DNA of 64,000 bases from SHXR01 sp046160305 (GTDB lineage Bacteria; Pseudomonadota; Gammaproteobacteria; Burkholderiales; SG8-39). A program made the translations under genes and the position numbers. Position 1 is the first letter of the stretch; each line of letters starts with the position of its first letter. Shown here one piece after another: positions 23,139-32,106 of the stretch. The notes beneath the pieces were generated by a model. It was given only the letters and a program-made list of their open reading frames with translations. It did no database searches and was not told the DNA's origin. The DNA lies in the NCBI GenBank assembly GCA_046160305.1, contig JBJXGX010000160.1:1-64000 (forward strand). The letters run 5' to 3'.

Positions 23139-23990
23139 ATGAAAGGATTCAACCCCACATGGGCCGCGTTCACGCTGGCCGGTTTGATGGGCGCAAGCGC
23201 TGCGTTCGGGCAGGCGCCCGCGAAGAATGAATTTCAACCCGAGGTCGGGCAGGCCGGCAAAGATGTCATCTGGGTCCCGACGCCGGATTCCCTCGTGGCC
23301 AAAATGCTTGCAATGGCCAAGGTCACGGCGAACGATTTCGTGATCGATCTTGGCTCGGGAGATGGCCGTACCGTCATTGCCGCGGCGAAGATCGGCGCCA
23401 CCGCGGAAGGCATCGAGTACAACCCCGAGATGGTGTCGCTTTCGACGAAACGCGCGGCAGAAGCCGGTGTTGCCGCGAAAGCGAAATTCATGAAGGCCGA
23501 TATTTTCGAGAGCGATTTTTCGAAGGCGACGGTCATCACGATGTATCTGCTGCCCGAGCTCAACTTGCGGTTGCGTCCGAAGCTGCTCGACATGAAACCA
23601 GGCACCCGCCTCGTCTCGCATGCCTTCACCATGGGTGAGTGGGACCCCGATGAACAGGCAACCATTGATGGCCGGAACGCAATGCTCTGGATCGTGCCCG
23701 CGAAGGCGCAGGGCATCTGGACGCTCCGCCCATCCGCGGGCAACAGCGCGGCGACGTACGAAGTCGCACTGACCCAGGCGTTTCAGAAATTGTCGGGCAC
23801 GGTTCGACAGGGGCAGCATTCGGCGAAAGTCGAAGACGGACTGGTCAACGGCGAGCAGGTCGTGTTCAGTTTCATTGATGCGCGTGGCGCGAAGCAGCGA
23901 TTTTCCGGCAAGCAAAGCGCGAGCCGGTTGGAGGGTTCGCTCTCGGCTGGAAACGTTGCCGAGATGAAGTGGATCGCCGAGCGGAAATAG
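23139..23990 (+). CDS. Exported class I SAM-methyltransferase-fold protein (2)
   Basis: The protein has 283 residues and a Sec-type signal peptide (MKGFNPTWAAFTLAGLMGAS, cleavage near FGQA). VIWVPTPDSLVAKMLAMAKV and motif I VIDLGSGDGRTVIAAA follow, with GIEYNPEMV and MYLLPELNLRLRPKLLDMKPG, the same order as in the protein at 18873. A C-terminal extension of about 100 residues (GIWTLRPSAGN onward) looks like an extra beta domain and is absent from the shorter relative. AAAGGAAGAG precedes the ATG. Two exported methyltransferase-fold proteins within 5 kb suggest a periplasmic role, which is inference. Confidence 0.75.
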   Translation: MKGFNPTWAAFTLAGLMGASAAFGQAPAKNEFQPEVGQAGKDVIWVPTPDSLVAKMLAMAKVTANDFVIDLGSGDGRTVIAAAKIGATAEGIEYNPEMVSLSTKRAAEAGVAAKAKFMKADIFESDFSKATVITMYLLPELNLRLRPKLLDMKPGTRLVSHAFTMGEWDPDEQATIDGRNAMLWIVPAKAQGIWTLRPSAGNSAATYEVALTQAFQKLSGTVRQGQHSAKVEDGLVNGEQVVFSFIDARGAKQRFSGKQSASRLEGSLSAGNVAEMKWIAERK

Positions 23991-24019
23991 GCGATCAAAC
24001 CCGTGGCGCGCGCACGACC

Positions 24020-25441
24020 GTGATCGACGAGAATCTTTGCTTTCTCGACGCGGTCGCGCTCGCGCGTTTGATTCGCGTAGGCGAGGTGTCGGCATGGGAA
24101 GTCATGCACGCCCATCTTGCCCAGATCGAGCGCGTCAATCCGGAGGTCAATGCGGTCGTAACGTTGGTCGCGGATCGTGCGCTCGCCTGGGCGCGCGATC
24201 TTGACGATCGCCGGGCGCGCGGCGCAACGCTTGGGCCCTTGCACGGATTGCCGGTTGCGCATAAGGATCTGGTCAACACCAAAGGCATCCGCACGACATT
24301 GGGGTCACTCGTCTTCAAGGATTTTGTTCCCGACGAAGATCATCTGATCGTTACCCGATTGCGCGAAGCGGGTGCGATCACCTTGGGCAAGACCAACACA
24401 CCCGAGTTCGGCGCCGGCTCCCAGACCTTCAACAAGGTATTCGGCGCCACCCGCAATCCCTATGATCTCTCGCGCACCTGCGGTGGTTCCAGCGGCGGTG
24501 CGGCCGTGGCGCTTGCGTGCGGCATGGTGCCGATTGCCGATGGGAGCGATCTTGGTGGCTCACTTCGTAATCCGGCGAATTTCTGCAACATCGTCGGCAT
24601 GCGGCCTTCTGCTGGTCGCGTACCGGCGTACCCCAATGCCAACGGCTGGTATTCGCTCAGCGTGTTGGGGCCGATGGCGCGGTCGGTGAGCGATGTGGCG
24701 CTGATGTTGTCGGCGATCGCCGGACCGGATTCGCGCTCACCGATTTCATTGGAGGCGCCCGGGGCAACGTTCGCACCGCCCCTCGATCGGGATTTCCGGG
24801 GAACGCGGATTGCTTTCTCCGCCGATTTCGCAAAGATCATTCCGGTCGAGCCGGCGGTTGTGAATGCGATTGCGCCGCACCGGTCGACATTCGAATCCCT
24901 CGGTTGTGTCGTCGACGAGGCGCTGCCTGATTTCACCGACGCGAACGAGATTTTCGGGCGCCTGCGGGCCTATCAATACGAGAGCAATTTCGGCGCGCTG
25001 GTCGATCGTCATCGCGACCTGATCAAAGACACGGTGATCTGGAATATCGAAGAGGGGCGCAAGCTCTCCGGTCCGGATATCGCCGAGGCGGAGCGCCTGC
25101 GCACCGCGCTTTTCCGGCGCGTGCATGCGTTCTTCGAGCACTACGCATTTCTTGTGCTGCCGGTGAGCCAGGTGTTGCCGTTCGATATCGATACGCCCTA
25201 TGTGAAGGCGATCAATGGCGTGCCGATGCAAACGTACATCGATTGGATGCGCTCCTGCATCTACATTACGGTGACCGGGCATCCGGCGATATCGGTGCCC
25301 TGCGGATTCTCACCCGATGGATTGCCGGTGGGTTTGCAGATCGTCGGACGCTATCGGGATGATCGCGGCGTGCTGGAGCTGGCGTATGCGTTCGAGCAGG
25401 CGACGCGGGTGGGGGAGCGGCGTCCTGCGGTCGCTCTCTAA
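24020..25441 (+). CDS. Amidase (amidase-signature family)
   Basis: A 473-residue hydrolase with the Ser-cisSer-Lys triad: Lys82 (PVAHKDLV), Ser157 in CGGSSGG and nucleophile Ser181 in DLGGSLRNPA. It cleaves carboxamides or related C-N bonds; substrates in this family range from amino-acid amides to xenobiotics. The frame is open from 23969 and overlaps the previous gene, but GTG at 24020 matches the usual family N-terminus (ENLCFLDAVALARLIRVGEVS). No clear ribosome-binding site is present at either start. It ends a run of plus-strand genes beginning with acuI. Confidence 0.88.
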   Translation: MIDENLCFLDAVALARLIRVGEVSAWEVMHAHLAQIERVNPEVNAVVTLVADRALAWARDLDDRRARGATLGPLHGLPVAHKDLVNTKGIRTTLGSLVFKDFVPDEDHLIVTRLREAGAITLGKTNTPEFGAGSQTFNKVFGATRNPYDLSRTCGGSSGGAAVALACGMVPIADGSDLGGSLRNPANFCNIVGMRPSAGRVPAYPNANGWYSLSVLGPMARSVSDVALMLSAIAGPDSRSPISLEAPGATFAPPLDRDFRGTRIAFSADFAKIIPVEPAVVNAIAPHRSTFESLGCVVDEALPDFTDANEIFGRLRAYQYESNFGALVDRHRDLIKDTVIWNIEEGRKLSGPDIAEAERLRTALFRRVHAFFEHYAFLVLPVSQVLPFDIDTPYVKAINGVPMQTYIDWMRSCIYITVTGHPAISVPCGFSPDGLPVGLQIVGRYRDDRGVLELAYAFEQATRVGERRPAVAL

Positions 25442-25473
25442 AGCGTACACATGTCTGAATCGTCCCAATGGAA

Positions 25474-25500
25474 CACGGAGGACGCAGAGGGGAAAGGAGA
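25474..25500 (+). repeat. CCACGG-family element, single arm
   Basis: GGAACACGGAGGACGCAGAGG matches the left arm of the inverted-repeat elements at 20453 and 35566, but no right arm is found before 25655. This looks like a decayed copy. A nearby direct repeat (ACAGGCCCTTCGA at about 25579 and 25602) resembles the CTTCGACA core of the elements at 71 and 31868. Confidence 0.5.
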
Positions 25501-25654
25501 GGACGCGGAGGAATTCGATGGCGTTCGCGATCAGGGTTGGTCCTCGTCCAAGTGATCGAACGGGGAGAACCCGCTCGGGACAGGCCCTTCGACAAGCAGA
25601 GGACAGGCCCTTCGAAGCCTTGCCCGCGGAAACCGCATAGTCCGTTCACGCCCC

Positions 25655-26602
25655 ATGAGCCACTCGTTACCGTTTCTCGCCGCTGACGAGATTCATCGCG
25701 CGCTTGATTTCCGGTTGCTCACCGACGCGCTTGCCGAGGCGTTTCGCGTCGGCGCCGAGGTGCCGGTGCGCCATGCGCATTCGGTGAACGGCGCCGGCGA
25801 TGGCAAGCTCCTGCTGATGCCCGCATGGCGCCCCGATGAATCGATCGGCATCAAGATCGTCACCGTGTTTCCGGGCAATCGGGCGCACGGGGTACCTACG
25901 GTCGGCGCCCTCTACATCTTGCTGGATGGTGCGACCGGTCATCCGGTGGCGCTGCTGGATGGCGAGGCGATTACGCTCAGGCGGACCGGCGCCGCGTCAG
26001 CGCTCGCCGCGCGTTACCTTGCGCGACCCGATGCCCGCATATTGCTCGTTGTGGGAACCGGCGTATTGGCGCCCTTTATGGCGCGTGCCCATGCTGCGAA
26101 TCATTCGTTCGATCGCGTCCTGGTGTGGGGTCGTAGTGATCCGCGTGTCCATGTGCTCGTCGCGCGACTCGCGGCGGACGGCCTGCCTGCGGAAGCTGCC
26201 GGTGATATCGATGCCGCAATGGCGGTCGCCGACATCGTCACCTGCGCGACCACGTCGATGGAACCGATCATCCACGGACACCAACTGCGCCCGGGCATGC
26301 ATCTTGACCTGGTCGGCGGGTTCACGCCCCAGATGCGCGAAACGGACGATGCCTGCCTCGCCCGCACCAGCGTTTTCGTTGACACGATTGCCGGCGCGCT
26401 CAAAGAGGCCGGTGATCTCGTCCAGCCCATTGCGGCGGGGACGTTTTCGCGTGGCGAGGTGCGGGGTGAACTAGCCGACCTCGTGACCGGACGTCATGTC
26501 GGCCGGCAGCGTGCCGATGAGATCACGCTATTCAAATCGGTGGGTACCGCACTCGAGGATCTCGCGGCGGCGCGCCTCGCGTTCGATCGGCGTGCGGGAT
26601 AG
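25655..26602 (+). CDS. Ornithine cyclodeaminase / mu-crystallin family protein
   Basis: A 315-residue Rossmann protein. The N-terminal substrate domain includes GDGKLLLMPAWRPDESIGIKIVTVFPGN with the expected catalytic Lys. The nucleotide motif LLVVGTGVLAPFMARAH follows, then ATTSMEPIIHGHQLRPGMHLDLVGG. Relatives are ornithine cyclodeaminase, alanine dehydrogenase, ketimine reductase and Delta1-pyrroline-carboxylate reductase, all NAD(P)-linked imine chemistry. The exact reaction cannot be assigned. The ATG is at 25655 with only a weak upstream purine stretch. Confidence 0.85.
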   Translation: MSHSLPFLAADEIHRALDFRLLTDALAEAFRVGAEVPVRHAHSVNGAGDGKLLLMPAWRPDESIGIKIVTVFPGNRAHGVPTVGALYILLDGATGHPVALLDGEAITLRRTGAASALAARYLARPDARILLVVGTGVLAPFMARAHAANHSFDRVLVWGRSDPRVHVLVARLAADGLPAEAAGDIDAAMAVADIVTCATTSMEPIIHGHQLRPGMHLDLVGGFTPQMRETDDACLARTSVFVDTIAGALKEAGDLVQPIAAGTFSRGEVRGELADLVTGRHVGRQRADEITLFKSVGTALEDLAAARLAFDRRAG

Positions 26603-26666
26603 GTCGTGCGAGATCCTCGTGTCGCCGCGCGCTATGCCAAGACCGCAACCGCCTCGATTGCAACCT

Positions 26667-27455
26667 TCATGCGTTCGCCGTCGCCGCGAATTCCCGAAAC
26701 ACCTTGACGAAATGATCGGGCTTTTCCGTCTGGGGCAGATGCCCGCATGCCGGCACGATATCGACCCGCGCATGCGGAATCAGTTTCTTGAACGCCGCGG
26801 CGTATCCGGACGGGAGGATCTTGTCGCTGTCGCCCCACACGATTTGGGTTGGGACCTTGATCCGGTGCAGCCACTTGTGCAGATGCGGATCGAACAGGCG
26901 CGGTTCCCAGGCGAGCTTCGCGGTGGCGTGATAGTTCTTGATCGACACCTCGACCTGTTCCGGAGTGGGCGGGACGGACAGCAGCCGATCGGCAATCGTC
27001 TGATCATGGAATAGATTGCGCACGCGCTCCTCGGGCGTCCAGAGAAAGAGATCCCCTCTTTTCAGGCCCTGCGAATAGATGCCGGAAGGTCCGATCACGC
27101 TCATTGCGCGAATGCGTTCGGCGCTCCGGACCGCGATCTCCAGGGCGAGCCATCCGCCGATCGAGCTGCCGACCAGGAACACCTTGCGCAGATCGAGCTG
27201 CTCCATCACATCGAGATAGAAGTAGGCGAGATCGTGGATATTGTCCATCCACTCGGGTTCATCCGATGCGCCAAAGCCAGGATGCTCCGGGACGAGCACC
27301 TCGTAGTTCTTGGCCAGCTCGGACATGAACGGCTGCACCATGGCCGCGCCGCCCGCGCCGTGCAGAAACAAGAGCGTCGGGCCGCTACCGCCACGCTTGA
27401 GGGTGAAACGGCAGCCGTTGGTCGTGAGTACGTCGGATTTGAAGGTCGCAGTCAT
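26667..27455 (-). CDS. Alpha/beta-hydrolase (meta-cleavage product hydrolase-like)
   Basis: A 262-residue enzyme with oxyanion motif FLHGAGGAAM, nucleophile elbow LVGSSIGGWLAL (Ser in GSSIGG), acid in IVWGDSDKILP and His in PACGHLPQTEKP. Length and lid pattern resemble carbon-carbon hydrolases of aromatic meta-cleavage pathways (BphD/MhpC-like) and related esterases. It is a minus-strand single gene convergent with the preceding reductase-like gene and divergent from the next. Pairing with the extradiol-type enzyme at 271 would be chemically sensible but they are 25 kb apart. Confidence 0.83.
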   Translation of the reverse strand: MTATFKSDVLTTNGCRFTLKRGGSGPTLLFLHGAGGAAMVQPFMSELAKNYEVLVPEHPGFGASDEPEWMDNIHDLAYFYLDVMEQLDLRKVFLVGSSIGGWLALEIAVRSAERIRAMSVIGPSGIYSQGLKRGDLFLWTPEERVRNLFHDQTIADRLLSVPPTPEQVEVSIKNYHATAKLAWEPRLFDPHLHKWLHRIKVPTQIVWGDSDKILPSGYAAAFKKLIPHARVDIVPACGHLPQTEKPDHFVKVFREFAATANA

Positions 27456-27611
27456 GCAGTGTCATCAGAGTTGGAAGGGTCGGGTGCCTGTTTATTCTGT
27501 CGGCGCGTGATTGTCAATCTCGACGGCGATCCGTGGCGACGGTGACTGGCGGATCGGGCGGCGTAGAATCGCGCTCGCCGACATTCAATCGAAACGGGAG
27601 CCACCCTTATC

Positions 27612-28358
27612 ATGCCAAGAAGCGTCGTCGCACGCATGGATGCCGTCGTGGATGCGTTCGCCACCCGGTGCCGGTTCTTTCGTGAGCCGATGACCAAGTC
27701 GCGCGCGCAGATGTTCGCGATGCAGCATCGCCTGAATACCCGCCAGCGCAACTCAGTCCTGAAGCTCAAGGTTGCGACCAACTGCACCGACTGGGACACG
27801 CGCATTCGCATCCTGAAAGCATGCAGTGAAGAGGTGATCGCCGATCATGAGCACGGCGGTGGACGCGCGCACTGGCAGATCCTCGAAGACCTTGGCGTGC
27901 GCATCGGTCTGCGGCGCTTGCAGCTCCAGAAGGCGACGCCGTTGCCCTCCACGCAACTTTGCTGGGCGGCCTGGGAAGGGCTCATGGCGAACAAGCATTG
28001 GCTCGAAGGTATCGTTGCCAACACGTGCGCCGAGCGCGTCAATGTGCCCGGTTACGGTACCGGCCTCTTCAAGCGACGCGGCTGGTTCGGTGTGGAGCGG
28101 CAACGCTGGGGCCGGCTGTTTGCGCTCGCGAACGATGAAATGGAATTCTTCTCGCTGCATGAAGAGGCGGACATCGAGCATTCGAACATGGGGTGGAAGG
28201 CCGTTGAGCGGTTTGCCCGCGAGCTGCACATGGAAGATGCGGTGGTCACCGCCTGTGAACGCAATCTCTTCGTCTGGGAGCACTACCTGAATGGCATCGC
28301 GGCCGGCGGGGACGCGCTCGCTCGCGAACAACGCGCAGCGGGACGCGCGCGATCATGA
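27612..28358 (+). CDS. Haem-oxygenase-like (TenA/PqqC fold) putative diiron enzyme
   Basis: This 248-residue, all-helical protein has SEEVIADHEH (72-81), LCWAAWEGLMANKHWLEGI, and LANDEMEFFSLHEEADIEHSNMGW with His173, Asp177 and His180 spaced H-x3-D-x2-H. With Glu73/74 and His79 these are plausible iron ligands of the haem-oxygenase-like diiron oxidase superfamily (UndA, SznF, CADD relatives). TenA and PqqC lack this full set. Possible reactions include oxidative decarboxylation or N-oxygenation; none can be assigned. A Bug receptor gene follows after a 175-nt gap. The ligand assignment is mine from motif spacing. Confidence 0.65.
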   Translation: MPRSVVARMDAVVDAFATRCRFFREPMTKSRAQMFAMQHRLNTRQRNSVLKLKVATNCTDWDTRIRILKACSEEVIADHEHGGGRAHWQILEDLGVRIGLRRLQLQKATPLPSTQLCWAAWEGLMANKHWLEGIVANTCAERVNVPGYGTGLFKRRGWFGVERQRWGRLFALANDEMEFFSLHEEADIEHSNMGWKAVERFARELHMEDAVVTACERNLFVWEHYLNGIAAGGDALAREQRAAGRARS

Positions 28359-28414
28359 GGAAAGTGTTCCTGAGCAAAGAGTGATGCTCCGGCAACCACG
28401 ACGGCTCCAGCCTG

Positions 28415-28432
28415 CCCCCGCGAAGGCGGGGG
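28415..28432. repeat. GC hairpin between the metalloenzyme and Bug genes
   Basis: CCCCCGC (28415-28421) and GCGGGGG (28426-28432) form a 7-bp stem with a GAAG loop. No T-run follows. It belongs to a type of short palindrome common in GC-rich intergenic DNA; a terminator role is possible but unproven. Confidence 0.5.
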
Positions 28433-28533
28433 ACACGACGGTTCACGGAAAGGCGCTTGCATTGTGGGATCAGGCGACGCGTCGTGTCCGTCGAGTCGTC
28501 GTGTTGGATCTTGATCTTAAGGGTTAGGGTGCA

Positions 28534-29493
28534 ATGAAGCGTCTCCTTGCTTGCGCGATGCTCGCGATCGCCTGCGCTGTTCCGGCGGTGTTTGCCCAAT
28601 ACCCGGCTAAGCCGATCCGCTTCGTCGCGCCGATTCCGCCTGGCGGCGGCCCCGACATCATTGGTCGCCTCGTGGCGAGCAAGCTCTTCGAAGGGTCGGG
28701 CTATCAGGTGATCGTCGAGAATCGGGTCGGCGGGAACGGCATCGTCGCGGGCGAATATGTCGCGAGGGCGCAGCCCGACGGCTATACGCTATTGCTTGGC
28801 ATGGATAGCCTGCTTACGATCAATCCGCACGTGTATCGCAAGATGCCGTTCGATCCGCTCAGGGATCTCACGCCGGTGGCAAGCCTCGTATCGAATGGAT
28901 TCTTCCTTGCGCTCAATCCGCAGGTGCCCGCGCGATCTTTGGCGGAATTCATCGCGCACGCAAAGAAGGCCGATCCACCGTTGCAATACGCATCCGGTGG
29001 AAATGGCAGTCAACATCACTTGACGATGGAGCGGCTGAAGGCACGCGCGGGATTCGAGATGGTGCATGTGCCGTACAAGGGCGGGTCACCCGCGACGACT
29101 GCTACCGTTGCGGGCGAGGTTTCCTCGATGATGTCGGGCACCTCCAACGCCGGCCAGATCCGGGCCGGCAAGCTGCGGGCGATTGCCTACACCGGGCGGG
29201 CGCGCTCCTCGATCCTGCCCGATGTGCCCGCCATCGCCGAGTCGTTTCCCGGTTTCGAGATGACACAGTGGTACGCGATTCTCGGACCGATCGGCATGCC
29301 GGAACCCGTGCTCGTTCAGTTGCGTGGCGAAATCGCGAAAGTGCTGCGCATGCCCGAGATGATCGAGCGGCTCAAGTTGGCCGGCGGAGTGGAGCCGTGG
29401 ATCACGACGCCGTCGGAATTCGAGGCGGCCATCCGCGCCGACTACGAGAAGAACGCGAAACTCGTCCGGGACATCGGGATCAAGATCGATTGA
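28534..29493 (+). CDS. Bug-family tripartite tricarboxylate transporter substrate-binding protein (3)
   Basis: The periplasmic receptor has 319 residues with signal peptide MKRLLACAMLAIACAVPAVF (cleavage near FAQ). YPAKPIRFVAPIPPGGGPDIIGR and VIVENRVGGNGIVAGEYVA are the Bug signature segments. The GGNGI loop differs from the common GAGG, implying a somewhat different ligand edge. AGGGTTAGGGT precedes the ATG. It stands alone on the plus strand, and no permease is linked. Confidence 0.92.
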   Translation: MKRLLACAMLAIACAVPAVFAQYPAKPIRFVAPIPPGGGPDIIGRLVASKLFEGSGYQVIVENRVGGNGIVAGEYVARAQPDGYTLLLGMDSLLTINPHVYRKMPFDPLRDLTPVASLVSNGFFLALNPQVPARSLAEFIAHAKKADPPLQYASGGNGSQHHLTMERLKARAGFEMVHVPYKGGSPATTATVAGEVSSMMSGTSNAGQIRAGKLRAIAYTGRARSSILPDVPAIAESFPGFEMTQWYAILGPIGMPEPVLVQLRGEIAKVLRMPEMIERLKLAGGVEPWITTPSEFEAAIRADYEKNAKLVRDIGIKID

Positions 29494-29667
29494 TCCGCAG
29501 GAGCGGGCGATGGGTCAACCATGCTCGGGACTCGGCCGTTGCATAGTGACCGCCCTGTGCCCCGTACCCACCCGTGAGAACCCTGCGTGGTTTGCTGCGC
29601 GCGGATTCCTTGATTCCTAGTATGATCGCGCGCTTTTGCCGGTCGCTCTTTCACTGCCCCCACGCCA

Positions 29668-31740
29668 ATGGCCGCCACTGCCGCACCCCAATCCATCGCG
29701 CAAGCGCCCGCGAGCTCGTCGATCCGGCCCTACGCCATCACGATCTTCCTGTCGGCGTTCCTGCTCTTCCTGGTCCAACCGATCATCGCGAAGCAGATCC
29801 TTCCATGGTTCGGCGGGTCGGCGGCGGTGTGGACCACCTGCCTCGTCTTCTTCCAGAGCATCCTGCTCGCGGGCTATGCGTATGCGGACGTGACCAACCG
29901 CCTCGGGCTGCGCCGGCAGACGATCCTGCATATCGCGCTCCTTTTCCTGTCGCTGCTGACGCTTCCCATCATCGCGTCCTCGGGATGGAAACCCGCCGGC
30001 GAGGAAGAGCCGATCGGCCGTATTCTCTTGTTGTTGCTCGCCACGATCGGCCTGCCGTATTTTCTGCTGGCCACCACGACGCCGCTCCTGCAGGCCTGGT
30101 ACTGGCGGCGATTCGAGGCGGCGGTCCCGTATCGATTGTTCGCGTTGTCGAACTTCGCTTCGCTCCTCGCCCTGTTCGGGTTCCCGGTGTTGCTGGAGCC
30201 GTTCCTCTCGCTCCCGCATCTTGGCTGGACGTGGTCGGGCCTCTACGCAGCGTTCGTGGTGATCTGTGCCGGCACCGGCTGGATGTCGCTCCGCGCCTCC
30301 GAAAGTGAAGGCATCGCGAAGACATCGGCATCCGCGCCGACAGCGGGTGCTGCGGTGGCCGCGCCGCCGTCGGCCGTCCTGCAATTGCTGTGGCTCGTAT
30401 TGTCGGCGATGGGATCGGTCATGCTGCTCGCCGTGACCAACCACGTCACGCAGAATATTTCCAGCGTGCCGTTCCTCTGGGTGTTGCCGCTCTCGCTCTA
30501 TCTCATCACGTTCATCCTTTGCTTCGATCATCCGCGCTGGTACAAACGATGGATCTTCATCGCGCTGCTCGTGCCGGGCATTCCGGCGATGGCGTACTAC
30601 CTTCCCAGCCATGATCTGCAATTGGCCGCGATCCTCTATTTCAGCGGCATGTTCGTCGCCTGCATGTTCTGTCATGGCGAGCTCGCACGGCTGAAACCCG
30701 ATCCGCGTTACCTCACGCGCTTCTATCTGATGCTCTCATTGGGCGGGGCGATCGGTGCCGTGCTGATCGCGATCGTCGCGCCGCTCACATTGCGCGGCTA
30801 CTACGAAATCGGGATCGCACTGGTCGCACTCGCGCTCGTGATGTTCGTGCAGATGCGGGCCATCGTGCCGCGGTTGATTGCGCTTGGCGCTGCGATTGCA
30901 ACCGGATACCTGTTCGGCCAGGGCGTGCGCGAGTATCTCGATGATGTGCGCATGATGGAGCGCGATTTCTACGGCGTCGTCCGTACGCGCGATCGCAGCA
31001 AGCCCGCGCCGTACCGCGCGATGTTGCATGGAAGCATCGTCCATGGCGGTCAACTGCTTGGGGACGATTTCAAGAACACGGCGAGCGATTACTTCGGGCC
31101 GACCTCCGGGTATGGGCGATTGTTCGCGAGCCTCCCGGCGGACAAGCCGCGGAACATCGGCGTCATCGGACTCGGCGCGGGGGTCATCGCGGCCTATGGG
31201 CGCCCGGGCGATACCCTCGTTTTCTACGAGATCAGCCCGAAGGTTGTCGATCTTGCGAAGCGCGAGTTCACCTTTCTCAAGGACACGCACGCCAAGACCG
31301 AGCTTGTGATGGGCGATGGGCGTCTCAGCCTGGAACGCGAACCGCCGCGAAAGTACGACATCCTGGGGATCGATGCCTTCTCGGGGGATTCGATTCCGAT
31401 GCACCTGGTCACCCGCGAGGCGATGCAGGTGTATGTGAAGCATCTTGCCGACAACGGTGTAATCGTTTTTCAGGCCACGAATCGCTATGTGAACCTGATG
31501 CCCGTCATCAAGCGGCTTGCCGCCGAAGTGGGGATGGAGGCCGTGCTCGTATCGGATTCACCGGAGCACACCAATGGACCGGAGTATTGGTATTCGTCGA
31601 CCGATCAGGTGATCGTGACCAAGAACAAGGCGCTCCTGGAAGCACCACGGCTGAAAGAAGCCATCGCGCCGATCGAGGACAACATGGCGCTTCCCACATT
31701 CACGGATCATCATCACAATCTGTTCCGTATTCTGAAGTAG
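29668..31740 (+). CDS. Polytopic membrane protein with C-terminal spermidine-synthase-like domain
   Basis: Of the 690 residues, about the first 420 form 10-12 hydrophobic helices (AITIFLSAFLLFLVQPIIAK, WTTCLVFFQSILLAGYAYA and so on). The last 220 form a Rossmann domain with IGVIGLGAGVIAAYG, VFYEISPKVVDLAKREF and YDILGIDAFSGDSIPMHLVT, like spermidine synthase. The catalytic Asp of true aminopropyltransferases is represented by IDAFSGDS. Such fused proteins are widespread in proteobacteria and mostly uncharacterised, so polyamine synthesis should not be assumed. The gene follows a gap of 174 nt and is likely monocistronic. Confidence 0.85.
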   Translation: MAATAAPQSIAQAPASSSIRPYAITIFLSAFLLFLVQPIIAKQILPWFGGSAAVWTTCLVFFQSILLAGYAYADVTNRLGLRRQTILHIALLFLSLLTLPIIASSGWKPAGEEEPIGRILLLLLATIGLPYFLLATTTPLLQAWYWRRFEAAVPYRLFALSNFASLLALFGFPVLLEPFLSLPHLGWTWSGLYAAFVVICAGTGWMSLRASESEGIAKTSASAPTAGAAVAAPPSAVLQLLWLVLSAMGSVMLLAVTNHVTQNISSVPFLWVLPLSLYLITFILCFDHPRWYKRWIFIALLVPGIPAMAYYLPSHDLQLAAILYFSGMFVACMFCHGELARLKPDPRYLTRFYLMLSLGGAIGAVLIAIVAPLTLRGYYEIGIALVALALVMFVQMRAIVPRLIALGAAIATGYLFGQGVREYLDDVRMMERDFYGVVRTRDRSKPAPYRAMLHGSIVHGGQLLGDDFKNTASDYFGPTSGYGRLFASLPADKPRNIGVIGLGAGVIAAYGRPGDTLVFYEISPKVVDLAKREFTFLKDTHAKTELVMGDGRLSLEREPPRKYDILGIDAFSGDSIPMHLVTREAMQVYVKHLADNGVIVFQATNRYVNLMPVIKRLAAEVGMEAVLVSDSPEHTNGPEYWYSSTDQVIVTKNKALLEAPRLKEAIAPIEDNMALPTFTDHHHNLFRILK

Positions 31741-31867
31741 CGACCGTCGCGGATCAGAACCGGATGGCACGTACGTAAGCGATCCAGGCCCATTTGCCCG
31801 CCATCCTCTCACTCGAGGACGTAGTAATTGGGGTGCCCGTTCGGTCGTTTGCTTGGGCTTAGAGGAT

Positions 31868-31976
31868 TGACCGTTCGCCCTGAGTTTGTCGAAGGGTGAA
31901 TGCCGGAGAATTGATAAGCGGACCATCGCGGACCGTCGACACTTGCGTTACCCTTCGACAGGCTCAGGGCGAACGG
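31868..31976. repeat. CCGTTCGCCCTGAG palindromic element, copy 2
   Basis: Left arm 31871-31897 (CCGTTCGCCCTGAG, then GTCGAAGGGT) is inverted at 31950-31976 (ACCCTTCGAC, then CTCAGGGCGAACGG). GTGAATGCCGGAG next to the left arm and TTGCGTT before the right arm match the core of the element at 71-185, so both are the same family. The outer 70-nt arms of copy 1 are missing here. Confidence 0.85.
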
Positions 31977-31981
31977 AGGCT

Positions 31982-32015
31982 AGAGCACAAACGGGTCAAG
32001 AGCACAAACGGGTCA
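31982..32015 (+). repeat. 17-bp tandem repeat
   Basis: AGAGCACAAACGGGTCA is present twice in direct tandem (31982-31998, 31999-32015), immediately right of the palindromic element. It looks like replication slippage. Confidence 0.75.
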
Positions 32016-32106
32016 AGCAGGTGCCATTCGGTTGTAGGTGCTATTTGGTTCAGAAGCATTTCCCACTCCCCCGTTTCGCGCCGGCCCAATCCACGCGCGT
32101 CGCACA

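Larger units (their letters stand above)
31741..32106. other. Intergenic region holding repeat elements
   Basis: No gene was recognised. The stretch contains the second copy of the CCGTTCGCCCTGAG palindrome (31868-31976), a 17-bp tandem repeat (31982-32015), and GTGCCATTCGG again at 32023-32033. It is bounded by the convergent membrane-protein and M48 peptidase genes. Confidence 0.7.

Noticed and set aside
29617..30675. 352-codon minus-strand frame opposite the spermidine-synthase-like membrane protein
   Set aside because: Glu/Arg/Gln-rich antisense of hydrophobic helices, a typical artefact. No start signal or family.
29668..31740. Annotating the membrane protein as a spermidine synthase
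   Set aside because: The C-terminal domain shares the fold, but the protein is two-thirds membrane helices and belongs to an uncharacterised fused family. A polyamine role is not supported by sequence alone.
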